59,966 nt of DNA, from the NCBI GenBank assembly GCA_003427395.1, contig BFEA01000259.1:1752763-1812728 (forward strand), given 5' to 3'. Position numbers and translations under genes: made by a program. This document shows, piece after piece, positions 10,101 through 20,887 of the stretch (positions are counted from its first letter, which is position 1; the number at the start of each line of letters is the position of its first letter). The stretch comes from Chara braunii (lineage: Eukaryota > Streptophyta > Charophyceae > Charales > Characeae). The notes beneath the pieces were generated by a model. It did no database searches, was not told the origin of the DNA, and saw only the letters and a list, made by a program, of their open reading frames with translations.

Positions 10101-11698
10101 CCGACCACATCGCTTCCCAAAATTCCTTGGTGAATCCATCAATGCCCGGTGTCTTCTCCTCCCTCATCTGGAGAAGTGCTGCCCACACTTCATCCTTAGA
10201 TAGAGGCCGTTCCAGGTGGTCTCGCTGTTGGGGAGAGAGGTGTTTGTCCATGGGGGACAAGAAACCCTCCACCTCGCTTGCCCATGCGTCCTCACGTGGG
10301 GAGGGAATTTGGGATGTGTATAATTGCTATAAAAAGTTTCTATTGATAAGCTCGCAGTGGGCTGTGTTAGTTGCGATGATCTCATCTCCACTGTCAGGGT
10401 CAAAAAGCGCCTCGATTATAATCCGCCTCGTGTGGGCTGTAGCCATACTAAAAAAATGAGTATCCATTGAGGCTTCCTGAATAAACTTAGATAATTTCCC
10501 TCGTATCCGGATACCTTGCCACCTGTGTTGGGCATATAGAAGCAGCTGGTCCTTAACTTATTGGATGTGCGTTGTGGAAAGATCTGATTCTGGTTGATCT
10601 TCCAGGCTTAGTAATTCTTTATGAGTGGTGAACTCATGTAGTTGCGTTAGTGTCGCCTTAACGTTGGAGAGTTCTTTACATTTTCGTGCTAGAAAAAGCA
10701 AACCATTGTTGAACCAGGTGATGGCTGAATGAAACCGAGTTTTCTGCAAGCGCCAATACTGCCACTCGTGTCGGATCATATCACAAAATTCTTGGTCTTT
10801 CAGGAGCGAAGTGTTAAGCTTGTAAAAAACGGGTCCTTGATCCGGCCTCTTTCTCATTGTTAGTATTAATCCGCATGTCTTATGGTCCAATCCTGGATGC
10901 GGGCTGCGCGGGAGAATAGAAGACCATCGCAGGGCGCCTTCGAGGTCATTCGAGAGCAGAATAAGGTCGATTCGAGACTTGGATAGTCGGGCTGGGTCAT
11001 AATCTCTTACACATGTGACGGTCCAGTCCTCAGGGTGTAGGCGACGGGAGGTGTTGAAGAGTGCGAGGGATTCACAGAGGTCTGCGATCATTTGTTCGTC
11101 CTCGGCGGGGGGGACGGTGGGGAGCCCTTGGAGATTCCATCTGTCTCATCCCCTCTTGGGGGCGGCATTAAAATCTCCCGCAATGACCAACGGGATGCCA
11201 TTGGGCACTTATGCACCTAGATTGCCAAAAAAGATTCTCCTCTCACTTACTGTATTAGGGGCATAGATGCATAGGATGCAAAGGAGTTCTAACTCCAGCA
11301 TCCCCAGTACTAATACCCACCGCCCTTCTTCCTCATCTACCACCCAATGGACCATCTGGAATCTGGAATCTAGAATCAGGAGGGATCCAAATCGCTACTC
11401 CTGCCGACCCGGGTTTGGGGGCGTGGGCCCGTATAGCGGAGTGAGGCCAAACTTTCCTGTGGGCCCGATTGTATTCCGGATGGTCTTGTAGATGGGTTTC
11501 CTGGACGCAGATCACATCCGGCCACCGCCTCCCTCCAATACCTCTGAGTTGATCCCATAAGGCCTGGCACTTCTCCGGGGTACATGTCGCCAGGCCATTC
11601 ACATTTATAGAGCGGAGATCGAGGTCTGTCGTCTTGACACATTGTTGCCAGGCCGGGTTCCTACAGTACAAAGTTTCCAGGTCGGCCATAGACAACAC
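7149..11698 (-). pseudogene. LINE ORF2 (EEP endonuclease, RT, zf-RVT), broken
   Basis: ORF2 encodes the nicking endonuclease and reverse transcriptase that perform target-primed reverse transcription. The domains are split over several frames. EEP N-part (11333-11698) carries SINVNGL and VICVQETHL. EEP middle carries LVIAGDFN near 11180. EEP C-part (10558-11091) carries SRIDLILLSNDL and LDHKTC. The RT start, KTPGIDGFTKEFW, is at about 10110-10170. The RT core is a 609-codon frame (8291-10120) with NIRNYRPITLL, QSGFMAGRNIQ (residues 83-93), FIDFEKAYDRVDW (D119 is the first catalytic Asp), RQGDP (177-181) and SLFADD, the catalytic FADD box (223-226). A zf-RVT domain at 7554-7835 shows C-x2-C...ETVEHIFLQCP. 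A C-terminal piece lies at 7149-7532. RT residues are intact, but breaks elsewhere make the ORF non-functional as assembled. Confidence 0.92.
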
Positions 11699-11770
11699 TT
11701 ACTCAGAGGGGGTGCCATTGTCAGACATCCCATCTGTCCAGGTTCAGGACCTTCTTCCGCATGATCGCAC

Positions 11771-12085
11771 TCAGACACACACACACATCATCGTCGGACC
11801 ACAGGGACTGGCTTTTACCTTTGCACATTGCAGGGCAAGAAGTGCGTTGTGGTTGAACCATCTCAGATCAGCGGTTTTGTTAGGTTCAAATAGTAAATAC
11901 AGGTCGTTTGACGCCCTCTGTTGATCACAATTTTCAAACCTCATTCCTGCCCTAGCCCCCGGTGCGTAGTGTTTAGGGATGAAGGCTGACATCAGGTTTG
12001 TGAAGGCCACATCCCTTTCCCTTATGTTTTTGAAGTGCGCCGGAAAGTCCCACCCATGCAAAGTCACCCCCCCGTGATCCCCCAC
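11771..12085 (-). pseudogene. Possible LINE ORF1 remnant
   Basis: An open frame of 104 codons lies between the LINE 5' end and the EEP domain, in the same orientation. Its middle (MSAFIPKHYAPGARAGMRFE, then ENCDQQRASNDLYLLFEP) looks like a real protein rather than low-complexity noise. I cannot match it to a named ORF1 domain, and no CCHC knuckle is visible. It ends in a CVCV tract from a (CA)n run. Position alone suggests ORF1 or the ORF2 N-terminus. Confidence 0.45.
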
Positions 12086-12115
12086 CAGGGATAGACCAAT
12101 CTCCCATTTCCCAAT

Positions 12116-12137
12116 TGAACAAAGTATAATCTTGGGC
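12116..12137. repeat. Right target-site duplication of the LINE
   Basis: Exact second copy of the 22-bp string at 6589-6610. Confidence 0.85.
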
Positions 12138-12239
12138 TGTCAGCATTGACTACCCCAGGGGAGTTGGGGGGGCGCACTAAGCAGCGTGTGGGTATATTCA
12201 GAGAGGGTCTGCCTCTTCAATCCTCTACAGGATGCCAGA

Positions 12240-12750
12240 TCCGGCTCTACAGCAATGCCAAGGATCTCGTTAGACGCATCCAGAAATCTCCTTGGGAAAA
12301 CTTAAGGAAACTGCTGGTGGTTAAACACGCTGGTTTGCTTTGGCTCACCGTTCATCGAGCTCTCCCCCTACTGCGGCTATGGTTGGGACCACAGGTTGCG
12401 CAAAGACTCTCCTTTCTGTCACATGTGCCTGTCGCAGTATGCATAGAGTATCTGCAACAAACTGTTTGTTACTTACTCGTCTGTAGTCCCCGTTTGCTAA
12501 CTCTGGAGAACGCTTCAATTGCTGCCCCACCAGAGTGGGGCCCCCTCTGGGCCAATGACGTGGTCTGGTTGGGAACAGCGGTTCTTCAGCTCCCAAGCCA
12601 TCGCCTATATGTATATGAGTCCGTTAGGGCAGTCGTTTTGTAGAATCTTTGGAGGCAGCATAATGACCAAACATGGGATGCTGTTTTCATTTATTTGCCC
12701 ACATTGATGGATCGGATTAGAGTTGACGTCGGTGCGTTAATTGCTTAGAC
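12240..12750 (+). pseudogene. Second LINE C-terminal fragment (zf-RVT), opposite strand
   Basis: Across two frames on the + strand I read LLWLTVHRALPLLRLWLG, then DSPFCHMCLSQYA, then a VPVC...LWR-like stretch, and finally WDAVFIYLPTLMDRIRVDVG before a stop near 12748. This order (W-rich helix, C-x2-C, later C and LW, charged tail) matches the zf-RVT and C-terminal region of plant LINE ORF2. At least one frameshift and several stops break it. It directly abuts the target-site repeat of the larger LINE, which may have landed beside this older remnant. Confidence 0.5.
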
Positions 12751-13165
12751 TGGAACAAGCAAGTCCGCGATAACCCTTCCCTTCGAGCGGGGGTGCCATC
12801 AATGTCGCTGGGCTTCTAGCCCCCCCCCGGAGGTCGTATAGATGTGGCTATTGGGAGGATGTCATTTAAGTTCTCTGGATCATGGGCATGGTGATGGTCA
12901 CCTTGGTCGAGGTGTTGGAGCAGCTCAGCCCGAGGGTTTGAGGCCAAGGCCAAGCACCCCGTTCCTGTTCTCCCTCCGATTCATGGACTTCGCCTTGGGC
13001 ACTGGGCCCCTGATAATAAAATTTGTTTCTTCAAAAAACAAAACAAAAAAAAAAGCTCCTAGAAAACGTCTGAAGTTGGAAGAAACGTATATTGAGGCCA
13101 GTATAGTTGTGTTGTAGTTGCTGCTTTTATTTTGTAGCCGTTGTTGAGAGGTGAAACAGATAGCA
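12751..13165. other. Gene-less spacer
   Basis: No recognised gene. It contains a run of C (near 12820) and an A-rich tail near 13034-13054 (AAAAAACAAAACAAAAAAAA), which could be the end of a retroposed sequence. Confidence 0.4.
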
Positions 13166-13328
13166 TGCCCTTTGGGACATCCATTAAAATTCGACAGATA
13201 CAGAGACGACTGGCATGGCCCCTGCACAAGGATGATATGCATAAATAAAGAAATGGTCAAGCCAAGCGACATTGAGCCAGAATGGGACTGGGATGGGTGA
13301 CCTCCTGGGAAGTCCCGGTGCTGTACCT
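13166..13328 (+). pseudogene. U6 snRNA fused to the 3' half of 5S rRNA
   Basis: Bases 13166-13258 follow U6 snRNA: TTTGGGACATCC, ATTAAAAT, GATACAGAGACGAC, TGGCATGGCCCCTGCACAAG, then AATAAAGAAATGGTC. Without a gap the sequence continues at about 13258-13328 as the 3' part of plant 5S rRNA: AGCCAAGCGACATTGAG, then TGGGATGGGTGACCTCCTGG, GAAGTCCCGGTGCTG. The ACAGAGA box is intact, but the 5S half has lost its 5' portion, including most of its internal promoter. A chimera of two pol III RNAs in the same orientation is the expected product of template switching by a LINE reverse transcriptase. An A-rich stretch follows at 13330-13352. Confidence 0.85.
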
Positions 13329-13415
13329 ATTAGAAAAAGGGAAGAGAAAAAGAGACGGAAAAACAGATACCATGCCTCACAGTTATCAGACACAGGAAGG
13401 AGCAGGAGATGTCCA

Positions 13416-13492
13416 GTTGATGTAGCTCAGTGGCTAGAGCACCGGTTGGAAATGCGCATTGTGGTATGAGGTTGCACGTTCAAATCCGTAAC
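13416..13492 (+). tRNA. tRNA-like sequence (possible SINE head)
   Basis: GATGTAGCTCAGTGGCTAGAGC fits the D-arm and A box, and GCACGTTCAAATCCG fits the T-loop and B box. The spacing (~74 nt) is tRNA-like. The acceptor stem and anticodon arm pair poorly, and there is no clear T-run. This looks like a tRNA-derived SINE head or a tRNA pseudogene. It lies 88 bp after the U6-5S chimera in the same orientation. Confidence 0.5.
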
Positions 13493-13715
13493 CTTGCGCA
13501 TGGACACCGGCAGGGCATTAGAAAGACGCACAGCTGGACACACACCCCCTTGGGATGACGCAGCTAAGCTATTACAGACACTGCCTGCGCACCACCCAAG
13601 GGTTGTTCATGGTGTTGTATGTCGGTTTTGGGTTGCACATGGGATTGCTTGGGGGTGCTAGTCTTGGGTGTTCTGTTGATCTCCCCAGTATGGCATATCA
13701 CACGTTCGTGCCATT

Positions 13716-13790
13716 TCCACCAGTCGTTCATATGGTAAAGTCGTACGATTACATGTTTCAAGGTCAGGGGTTCGAGCTTGGTTCGGACCT
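13716..13790 (+). tRNA. Second tRNA-like sequence
   Basis: CGTTCATATGGTAAAGTCG resembles an A box/D-arm, and GGTCAGGGGTTCGAGCTTGG a T-arm/B box, at tRNA-like spacing. Stems are imperfect. Probably a SINE head or degenerate tRNA. Confidence 0.4.
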
Positions 13791-14543
13791 TGGGGGGGTT
13801 CCCTGTCCAGCTTGCCCCGTTCTCTCTTCGATATACACACATGATCTGCCTATACATCTTGATACATTGATTCACAGAGCACACACTGCCTTCGGGCATA
13901 TACATAGCTTGCGAATTATACATGGCCTACCGGGTACATACACACAATAGTGCTCCGTATATCTGGATACATAGATACACGGAGCATACATAGCCTTCGG
14001 GTACACACACACAGATTGCGAACTACACAACTATCGGACTGGGGGGATCTAGTCACTGGTGGGGTCTAGTATCGGCAGTAAGGACAGGTATGGGCCACCG
14101 GAGTTCCTACTGATATCGAATAGAACTGTCTAGTGACTATATATAAAGCTTAGACCCTGGGGTAAGGGTAGGGGTATAAGTCACTCAGGCCAGTCCGAGT
14201 TCCGGACGGTAAGACTGCTTCAATGGGTGCTACCCTGTCTGAACCTTGGGGCCCAGAGTCTCTTGGGGCCTGTAGTAGATTGTCTGGGCCTGGCGTCTGA
14301 AGTTCCCTTTCATCAAGGCTCGTCCGATTCTGCTTCCACCAGGGCTGGGCAACCTATCAGCCCTGGTGCCTATCACCGCTGTGCGGTCCAAGATACCTGC
14401 CCATTGGTAGGGTAATGATCCTGAGTGCTGGTCACACTGAGGTAGGATAGTAGGATAGGGGGTGCGCCAGGAGTATTGACGTGAGGATGGGATGGGAGGT
14501 GGTCTCATATTCCAGGACACCCACGGCCTACTGCTCCAGGTGA
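13791..14543. other. Gene-less stretch with short duplications
   Basis: ATACACGGAGCATACA/ACAGAGCACACACTG-type strings and GCCTTCGGGTA/GCCTTCGGGCA occur twice between 13860 and 14030, an imperfect ~110-bp tandem. Nothing else is recognised. Confidence 0.45.
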
Positions 14544-16120
14544 TCACTGCTGATGTGAGCAGGGTGAGCGTTGAGTGGGCTGTTCCGCTTGGAGGGGGTG
14601 GAGCAGGAAGGCAGGAGGATCTTCGGCTCTATGGGGGCATACTTTAGGGGGTACTGTATGCGACTGGGGGAGCAGGAAGGGTATTCTGGGGCCTGTTCTG
14701 AACTCGGGCAGGGAGGTGACGGGGCGCCTTCCCGCGGAGGCAGTGAACAGATAGGGGTTGTCTTTGGGGTAGAGGAGTAATCCCTTTGGTGCTTGTGACC
14801 CCTGTACATGTAACTGAGACCTTAAGAGGCGCTGGACTTTCCATGGGGTTTCCCTTCTTCCCGTGGGAATAGCAGGCCCTGAACATAATGACCACGTTTT
14901 GATTTCTGATTTCTGTTTTCCTAATTGAAAAATTCCTCCAAGGTCTTTGGAGTTGAAGGCAGGGGGTAGTGGAGCTGTGATGGTGGGAGATGACGCACTC
15001 TGAGGCGAAGGGGCTAGCCAGTAGGGTTGAATAGGGTACAGCAGCGGGAAGATGGTGGCTTCACCGTAGTAAGAATTGTCGGAGTAGGGTTGAGAAGGTT
15101 CTGTTGGGGGATATTTGCAAGATGAATGATGGGGTCTACAACTATGGTGCTGGCTGGTAGCTTGATTGGTATTTGCCTTAGTCCAGTTCCGAGGGTTTGC
15201 GAATAGACGAGGCCAGAACGACGCCGGTCGGTGTTGGGGTTTGGTTGCGCTGCCCTGTAACTCAAGCGGTATGAGGGCATGAGACCTGGTGGAGAGATCT
15301 GGGGAGTTGTTGAGGGTGGAAGGCACTCTAGTGTCTTTTCGTGAGCTGGTGCCTAGCCGATGCTGGACGGAGCCGGGGCAGGTCGCTTTGTCCTGTGGCC
15401 TAGTAGGTGGGGGGGTTTCTGGGGTGGGTCGTGCCACCCCGTAACCTAGCATATGGGGGCATGAGGCCGGGTAGAGATTGGGCATCGGGATATAGGGGTG
15501 AGGCAGGTAGGGTTGGGTTGCCGAAAGGCTCTAAAGTAAGAGGTTCCTTCGTTCTGAATGCTCCTTTGATCCGAGCTTCGGAGGCTACAAGAATTTTTTA
15601 GTGCTCTTGTACACATTTATCTTTTTTAGCCGAAGCCGGGTAGTCTTAAGAATGTTTTAGAACTCTGGGGATTCCTAGCAACTTTGTCTTAGGTGGCTTC
15701 GATGTTGTTATACTCAGTAACCTGCGGCTGTTCGATGCCAGAATGGCACTGGCCCGTGCTGGGGTGTTGCCCTGTAATCTGCTGATGCAGGAGCGTGAGG
15801 CCTGGTGGAGAGATCCGGGGATGCTTTGGGGTGGGCATTCCACGGGACGACCAAGGGTTGCTGCTGGGACGACGCTGGTCGGAGCTGGGGTGAGTTGTGT
15901 TGCCCTATAACCCAGCAGGATGTGGGGGCATGAGGCCTGGAAGAGCTCCGCAGGGAGTAAAACAGTGTTGGAGAGCTTTGGAAGGGTTTGTTAGGGATTT
16001 CGAGGGTTTTGGAGCATTTGAAGGACCTATGCAGTCTATTCCCATCCTTTCCGTATTGCTCAGACGTTTTCTCAAGAGATCGAGGTGAGTGGGAGAAGGA
16101 GAAGGTGGGATATCACGCGG
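14544..16120. repeat. Repeat module block A
   Basis: The part from 14806 to 16120 is duplicated directly at 19491-20887. The part at 14550-14840 recurs at 28130-28440. Inside are several copies of a ~100-130 bp unit with the order GACGCTGGTCGG, GTTGCCCTGTAACC, GGGGCATGAGGCCTGG, AGAGATCTGGGGA. A 313-codon minus-strand frame (14544-15485) is rich in Pro and Ser, matches nothing I know, and is broken in the second copy. I regard it as chance reading through G-rich repeats, not a gene. Confidence 0.7.

Positions 16121-16172
<52 letters not shown>
16121..16172. repeat. Poly(A) run of about 52 bases
   Basis: An uninterrupted A tract splits block A from the following sequence exactly where homology with 20887 ends (TGGGATATCACGCG). 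It may be a retroposon tail or an assembly join. Confidence 0.85.
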
Positions 16173-16174
<2 letters not shown>

Positions 16175-17480
16175 CATGATAGCTTGTCGCTTTGCGTGGG
16201 CGGGAACTCTAGATTTTATGGACTCGAAAGGTGGGGGGGGGGAGACACACTGAGAGGACGAAGTGGGAGGTGGCACCGTAGCGCTCTAGTCCTGCGACGC
16301 GCGGGCGTTAAACGTTAGGGTTTGTCTGAACGCAGAGTTCGCCGCCATGACCCAAAGCGCTCAGCACGGGGAAGGCGTTTCACAGAGCTGTCGAGCTTCG
16401 TTGTGAGCTTCAGCAAAGGTGGCTGAACTTGTCCTTAGAAGTGGGGAAGGAGGGGCAAAGCTGTATCCGGGGTAGAGGAATCCTTAATGAAGTTGCAAGT
16501 ATTGGACCTTTCTGAACCGAAGATCGCCGTACAAGGCAACCTTCTTATGGAACACACTTAATTGGCTTGCAAGAAGACAGCCTGGCCAAGGGTTGGATTG
16601 TCATATATGGGAGAGTCATGCTTTCCTTGAAGGTGCCTGCAGCACTCCAGAGGCGCTGAAGGGTCAAGGAACTGGAGGCGGTATGGCTCTGTTGCGGAGC
16701 GAAGTGGCCTAGAGCGGATGGTGGAAACGAACTTAAGGGCGTTAAGGTGCGGACGAGAACTTCCCGTCACCACTTGGCAGGTGGCAAATGCGGAGGGCAT
16801 ATAGTTGAACGCTGGGTTTCCTTGTACAGCGGAGGGAGGTCATGCCCTATTCGCTCAGCTCGTGTCCGTCGGATGAAAGCGTGATGCTTGGCCAGTTTCT
16901 AGGGTTTATTTTTCTTTGTTTTCTATTTTTTCCTATTTTTCTCGTACCTTCAATCTGGCGGCTTTCCTCGTCTCGTCGTAGGTAGAGACTTTTTCTCTTT
17001 TTTCGTGCATGATACTGATCCGTTGTATGTGAGTTGTGATCCCTCGTGAAAAGAGAGCCCATTTTGTCTTGTTTGTTGTGTGAGTTTTTGAGCTTTTGTC
17101 TTTCCTTTTTTGGCAATCGTATATGCGGTCGATACAGCCGTTTCTGCTCTTACGTATAGAATCGTTCTGTTCGTACGGGTAGAGTTGCTTCGATTCTTTG
17201 GAACATCAGGGAGCTCTGGCTGCTTAAGGATACTTTGACAAAACGGCGGAGGGATTCCGATGGAGTTGAATGTGCGGTGCTTACACTGTGGGTGTGAACT
17301 AGGATGGGTTTGTGTAATAGGGCAGTGCCATCAGCCTCAACAAGGTGATGGTAAGGTATTGAGAGTGAATGATGTGGTCTGAGGAACGAATGGGATAATA
17401 CTCACAGTTAAGGGGGACACAATCACAATAATGAGGATGATGATGATATTAATGATGATGGGAGTGATGACGACGAGGAT
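16173..17480. other. Gene-less stretch
   Basis: No coding or RNA family recognised. The composition is more balanced than the flanks. A weak motif GGTTTATTTTTCTTTG near 16900 lies in T-rich DNA. Confidence 0.4.
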
Positions 17481-17570
17481 AATAGTGGTTTGAGTCTTTG
17501 GACTCAGAAGACCGGGGATAGTCATAATGAGGGTGATATTGAATCATTGGAATCATCTCAAAAGGGTGAT

Positions 17571-17602
<32 letters not shown>

Positions 17603-17898
17603 CGATGACGATGACGATGATGACGACGATGATGATGATGACGAGGACAATGGTGATATGAACTGTTGGAATCAGAAGACCGAGGATGAAGAAAGGGATC
17701 CGAGCGGTACAATTTACAAGGACAAGAAGTGGAGCGAAGACAGGAGAGAGAATTTCAAAGATTCCAACGACATGAACGACAGTCAGCAGGAGGGCAAGGA
17801 CGACAGTGTTGATAAAGCATGTATGCAGCAGGGGAGGCGACGGGATTGGAGAGTTCCTTGGTGCTGAGAGAGAATGTTTTGTGTGCGTGTGCGTGTGT

Positions 17899-17969
<71 letters not shown>

Positions 17970-18067
17970 NNNNNNNNNNNNNNNNNNNNNNNNNNNNNNN
18001 NNNNNNNNNNNNNNNNNNNNNNNNNNNNNNNNNNNNNNNNNNNNNNNNNNNNNNNNNNNNNNNNNNN

Positions 18068-18140
<73 letters not shown>
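17481..18140. repeat. GAT/GAC repeats, (GT)n, gap, (GA)n
   Basis: An imperfect GATGAT/GACGAT tract lies at 17570-17645 and would encode poly-Asp on the + strand. It is flanked by two diverged copies of an AGAAGACCGGGGAT/AGAAGACCGAGGAT string. A (GT)n run spans about 17882-17969, unresolved N bases span 17970-18067, and (GA)n spans 18068-18140. The 125-codon Asp-rich frame at 17490-17867 is most simply microsatellite read-through. Confidence 0.85.
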
Positions 18141-18143
<3 letters not shown>

Positions 18144-19490
18144 ACTGAATCATCATTGAGTCATTGAACAGAGAAATCATTGAACCCCCGCTGAGGGGTC
18201 ACAAAGCTCCGGGAAATATTTTGATGGAATCAAAGGCTGTTGCCAAGAGGATATGCTGGCGCAAGTTATGTTGTCAATTATCTAGGGGCTAGTCTTCAGT
18301 TGTCGAGCTAATTGTGGAACTTTTTGATCCTCAGAATTGGTTGTTACAAGTCTGGCGCCCGACCCGACCAAACATGCCCCGCTCGAAGCGACGCGTCTGC
18401 ATGGTGCCTGGCTAGGCGGCGGGAGTGAATTGAGCACGGCGGTGGGAGAAGCGACAGGGCTATGGTGGGTGGTGATGAAGATGAGACGTGGCATGCATTT
18501 TATTGGAGGGGTTGGAGTGCTCGCGTTGTTCGTAGGGGCCATCTTCTCTTCAACTGCTCGGCTCAATGTTTGTGGAAAAGCGTTTCAAGGGCCCATGCGA
18601 CGGATTGGGGTGGATCTGACTTAGGCGATTCCCTCATATTGGGTTGATGTATCTACGTGCTCTGCGACAGGTGGCATAGTTTGCGCGTCCCTGATACTCT
18701 CGAGACTACCTGTGAGCGACTATTGGCGGGCTCAATAGTTTAGTCTCACAACGCGCATGATCTACTGGAGAAGGTGAGTTCTGTTGCGGTCCGAGGATCT
18801 TCATCGTTCGACCTTTCATAGTTATGGTGAAGTTTAGCCAGCATTAGGTCGTGTTGCGAGGATCCAAAGAAGGAGAGCCGATGAAGGGGGAGGTGAGGTT
18901 TTGAGGGGGAAGGGGTGTGCTGGATGGGGCATCATGTTGATGTCGTTAGGGCACAGTGAGGGGTTGCCTGGTTGGAAGTCTTTCTAAGTTCGTCCTGAAA
19001 CTTAGTACGTTTTGGTCATATGTTTTTTTGCCCTCAGAGGTGACCTTATTCACTAGGCCTACAAATGATGTATACAATTGATCCCGTACTGTTGCTGTGA
19101 TTGAAGTCGTTGCGATTGATATTCCAAAACTTCGAATTTCTTGTTTGAACTTCTACATACTGATTTTCATAAATTTGATTCTAATATCAAGGTCCTAATT
19201 CCTAATCGTGGTTCAAACTAGTTCCAAACTTCGTTTGCATGTCTAATTAAAATTTCTTATACTTGACTTTCTCAAATTTGAAATCTCGCGATCTGTTCCA
19301 AACTTCGTTCGCAGTCTCATTAAAAAGTCTTTAAAATTCTTACACCTGATTTTCTCAAATTTGAAATCCCGTGATCTTGCTCAAACTTGGAATTCTTACT
19401 CTGATCCCGTAGATGGATATTTGTGATTTACCTTCTATAACCGTGAGTTTGCTCAAATTTGTAATTCTTACATGATGATGTTTGTTTCTT
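18141..19490. other. Gene-less stretch
   Basis: No genes recognised. The part 19080-19480 is AT-rich, with repeated TTCTCAAATTTGAAAT and TTCCAAACTTCGTT strings at ~100-bp spacing, an imperfect local repeat. Confidence 0.45.
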
Positions 19491-20887
19491 GCATGTAACT
19501 GAGACCTTAATAGGCGTAGGACTCCCCATGGGGTTTCCCTTCTTCCTGTGGGAATAGCAGGCGCTGAACATAACGATTACCATTTGATTTCTGTTTTCTT
19601 AATTGAAAAATTCCTCCAAGGTTTTGGAGTTGAAGGCAGGGGACAGTGGAGTTGTGAGGCGAAGGGGCTAGCCTGTAGGGTTGAATAGGGTACAACAGCG
19701 GTGAAGATGGTGGCTTCACCATAGTAAGACTTGTCAGAGTAGGGTTGAGAAGGTTCTGTTGGAGGATATTTGCATGATGAATGAGGTGATCTACATCCAT
19801 GGTGCTGACCGGTAGTTTGACTGATATTTGCCTTAGTCCCGAGTCCCGATAGTTTGCGAATAAACGAGGCCAAAACGACGCTGGTCGGTGTTGGGGGTTG
19901 GTTGCGCTGCCCTGTAACTCAAGCCGTATGAGGGCATGAGACCTGGTAGAGAGATCTGGGGAGTTGTCGAGGGTGGAAGGGCACTCTAGTGTCCTTTCGT
20001 GAGCTGGTGCCTAGCCGACGCTGGTTAGAGCCGAGGCAGGTCGCTTTGCCCTGTGGCCCAACAAGTGGGTTTTTTTATGGGGTGGGTCATGCCACCCCGT
20101 AACCTAGCATATGGGGGCATGAGGCCGGGTAGAGATTGGGCATCGGGATATAAGGGTGAGGCAGGTAGGGTTGGGTTGCCGAAAGGCTCTAAAGTAGGAG
20201 GGTCTTTCGTTCTAAATGCTCCTTTGATCCGAGCCTTGATCCGAGCCTTGAAGATTAGAGGATTTTTTTTACTGCTCTCGTACACAGTTGTCTTTCTCAA
20301 CCGAAGTCGGGTAATGGCCCTAGTACTACGAGGATGTTTTCCATAAATTTCTCATTTTCTCAAAAAAACATGCGTAGATGGCCGTCTGGTGGTCTTAAGA
20401 AACTTTTTTAGGACTCTGGGATTCCTAACTCTGCTTAGGTGGCTTTGATGTTGTTATACTTAGTGACTTGCAATTGTTCGATGCCAGAACGACGCTGGCC
20501 GATGTTGGGGTGTTGTAGGAGCGTGAGGCCTGGTAGAGAGATCTGGGGATGCTTTGGGGGGGCAATGCCTAGTAGAGAGATTTGGGGATGCTTTGTGGGG
20601 GCATTCCACGGGACAACCAAAGGTTACTGCTGGGACGACGCTGGTCGAAGCTGGGGTGAGTTGTGTTGCCCTGTAACCCACCAGGATGTGGGGGTGTGAG
20701 GCCTGGAAGAGCTCGGCAGTGAGTAAAACAATGTTGGAGAGCTTTGGAAGGGTTTGTTAGGGATTTTGAGGGTCTTGGAGCATTTGTAGGACCTATGCGG
20801 TCTATTCCTATGTTTTCCGTATTGCTAAGATGTTTTTTTCAAAAGATCGAGGTGAGGGGGAGAAGGAGAAGGTGGGATATCACGCGT
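19491..20887. repeat. Direct duplicate of block A
   Basis: Collinear with 14806-16120 from ATGTAACTGAGACCTTAA to GGTGGGATATCACGCG. There are several small deletions, and an extra AACATGCGTAGATGGCC segment near 20370. Two ~1.3-1.4 kb direct repeats 4.7 kb apart could be LTRs. However, related sequence continues past the right boundary (GCGTCCTACTAGT is contiguous here and at 27270), and I see no primer-binding site or gag/pol between them. Confidence 0.75.

Larger units (their letters stand above)
6611..12115 (-). mobile_element. L1-like non-LTR retrotransposon (LINE), ~5.5 kb
   Basis: The element reads right to left. It contains a possible ORF1 remnant, an ORF2 with an endonuclease/exonuclease/phosphatase (EEP) domain, a reverse transcriptase and a C-terminal zf-RVT zinc knuckle, then a 3' region of about 0.5 kb. 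It is bounded by perfect 22-bp direct repeats at 6589-6610 and 12116-12137, the hallmark of target-primed insertion. The intact repeats suggest a fairly recent insertion, while stops and frameshifts in ORF2 suggest it is now dead. No poly(A) tail is visible at the 3' (left) end. The 3' region instead contains three GGGACGCTGG boxes and a hairpin shared with the dispersed SINE-like family. It lies in the same orientation as the host gene. Confidence 0.87.

Noticed and set aside
14544-15485. A 313-codon Pro/Ser-rich minus-strand frame
   Set aside because: It runs through shuffled non-coding repeat units; the duplicate at 19.5-20.3 kb is broken by many frameshifts, and no domain is recognisable.
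17490-17867. Asp-rich frame that could be an acidic protein
   Set aside because: It is a GAT/GAC microsatellite with flanking simple repeats and no start or splice context.
14806-20887. LTR retrotransposon with 1.3-kb LTRs
   Set aside because: No primer-binding site, gag or pol lies between the repeats, and family homology crosses the would-be right LTR end (GCGTCCTACTAGT).
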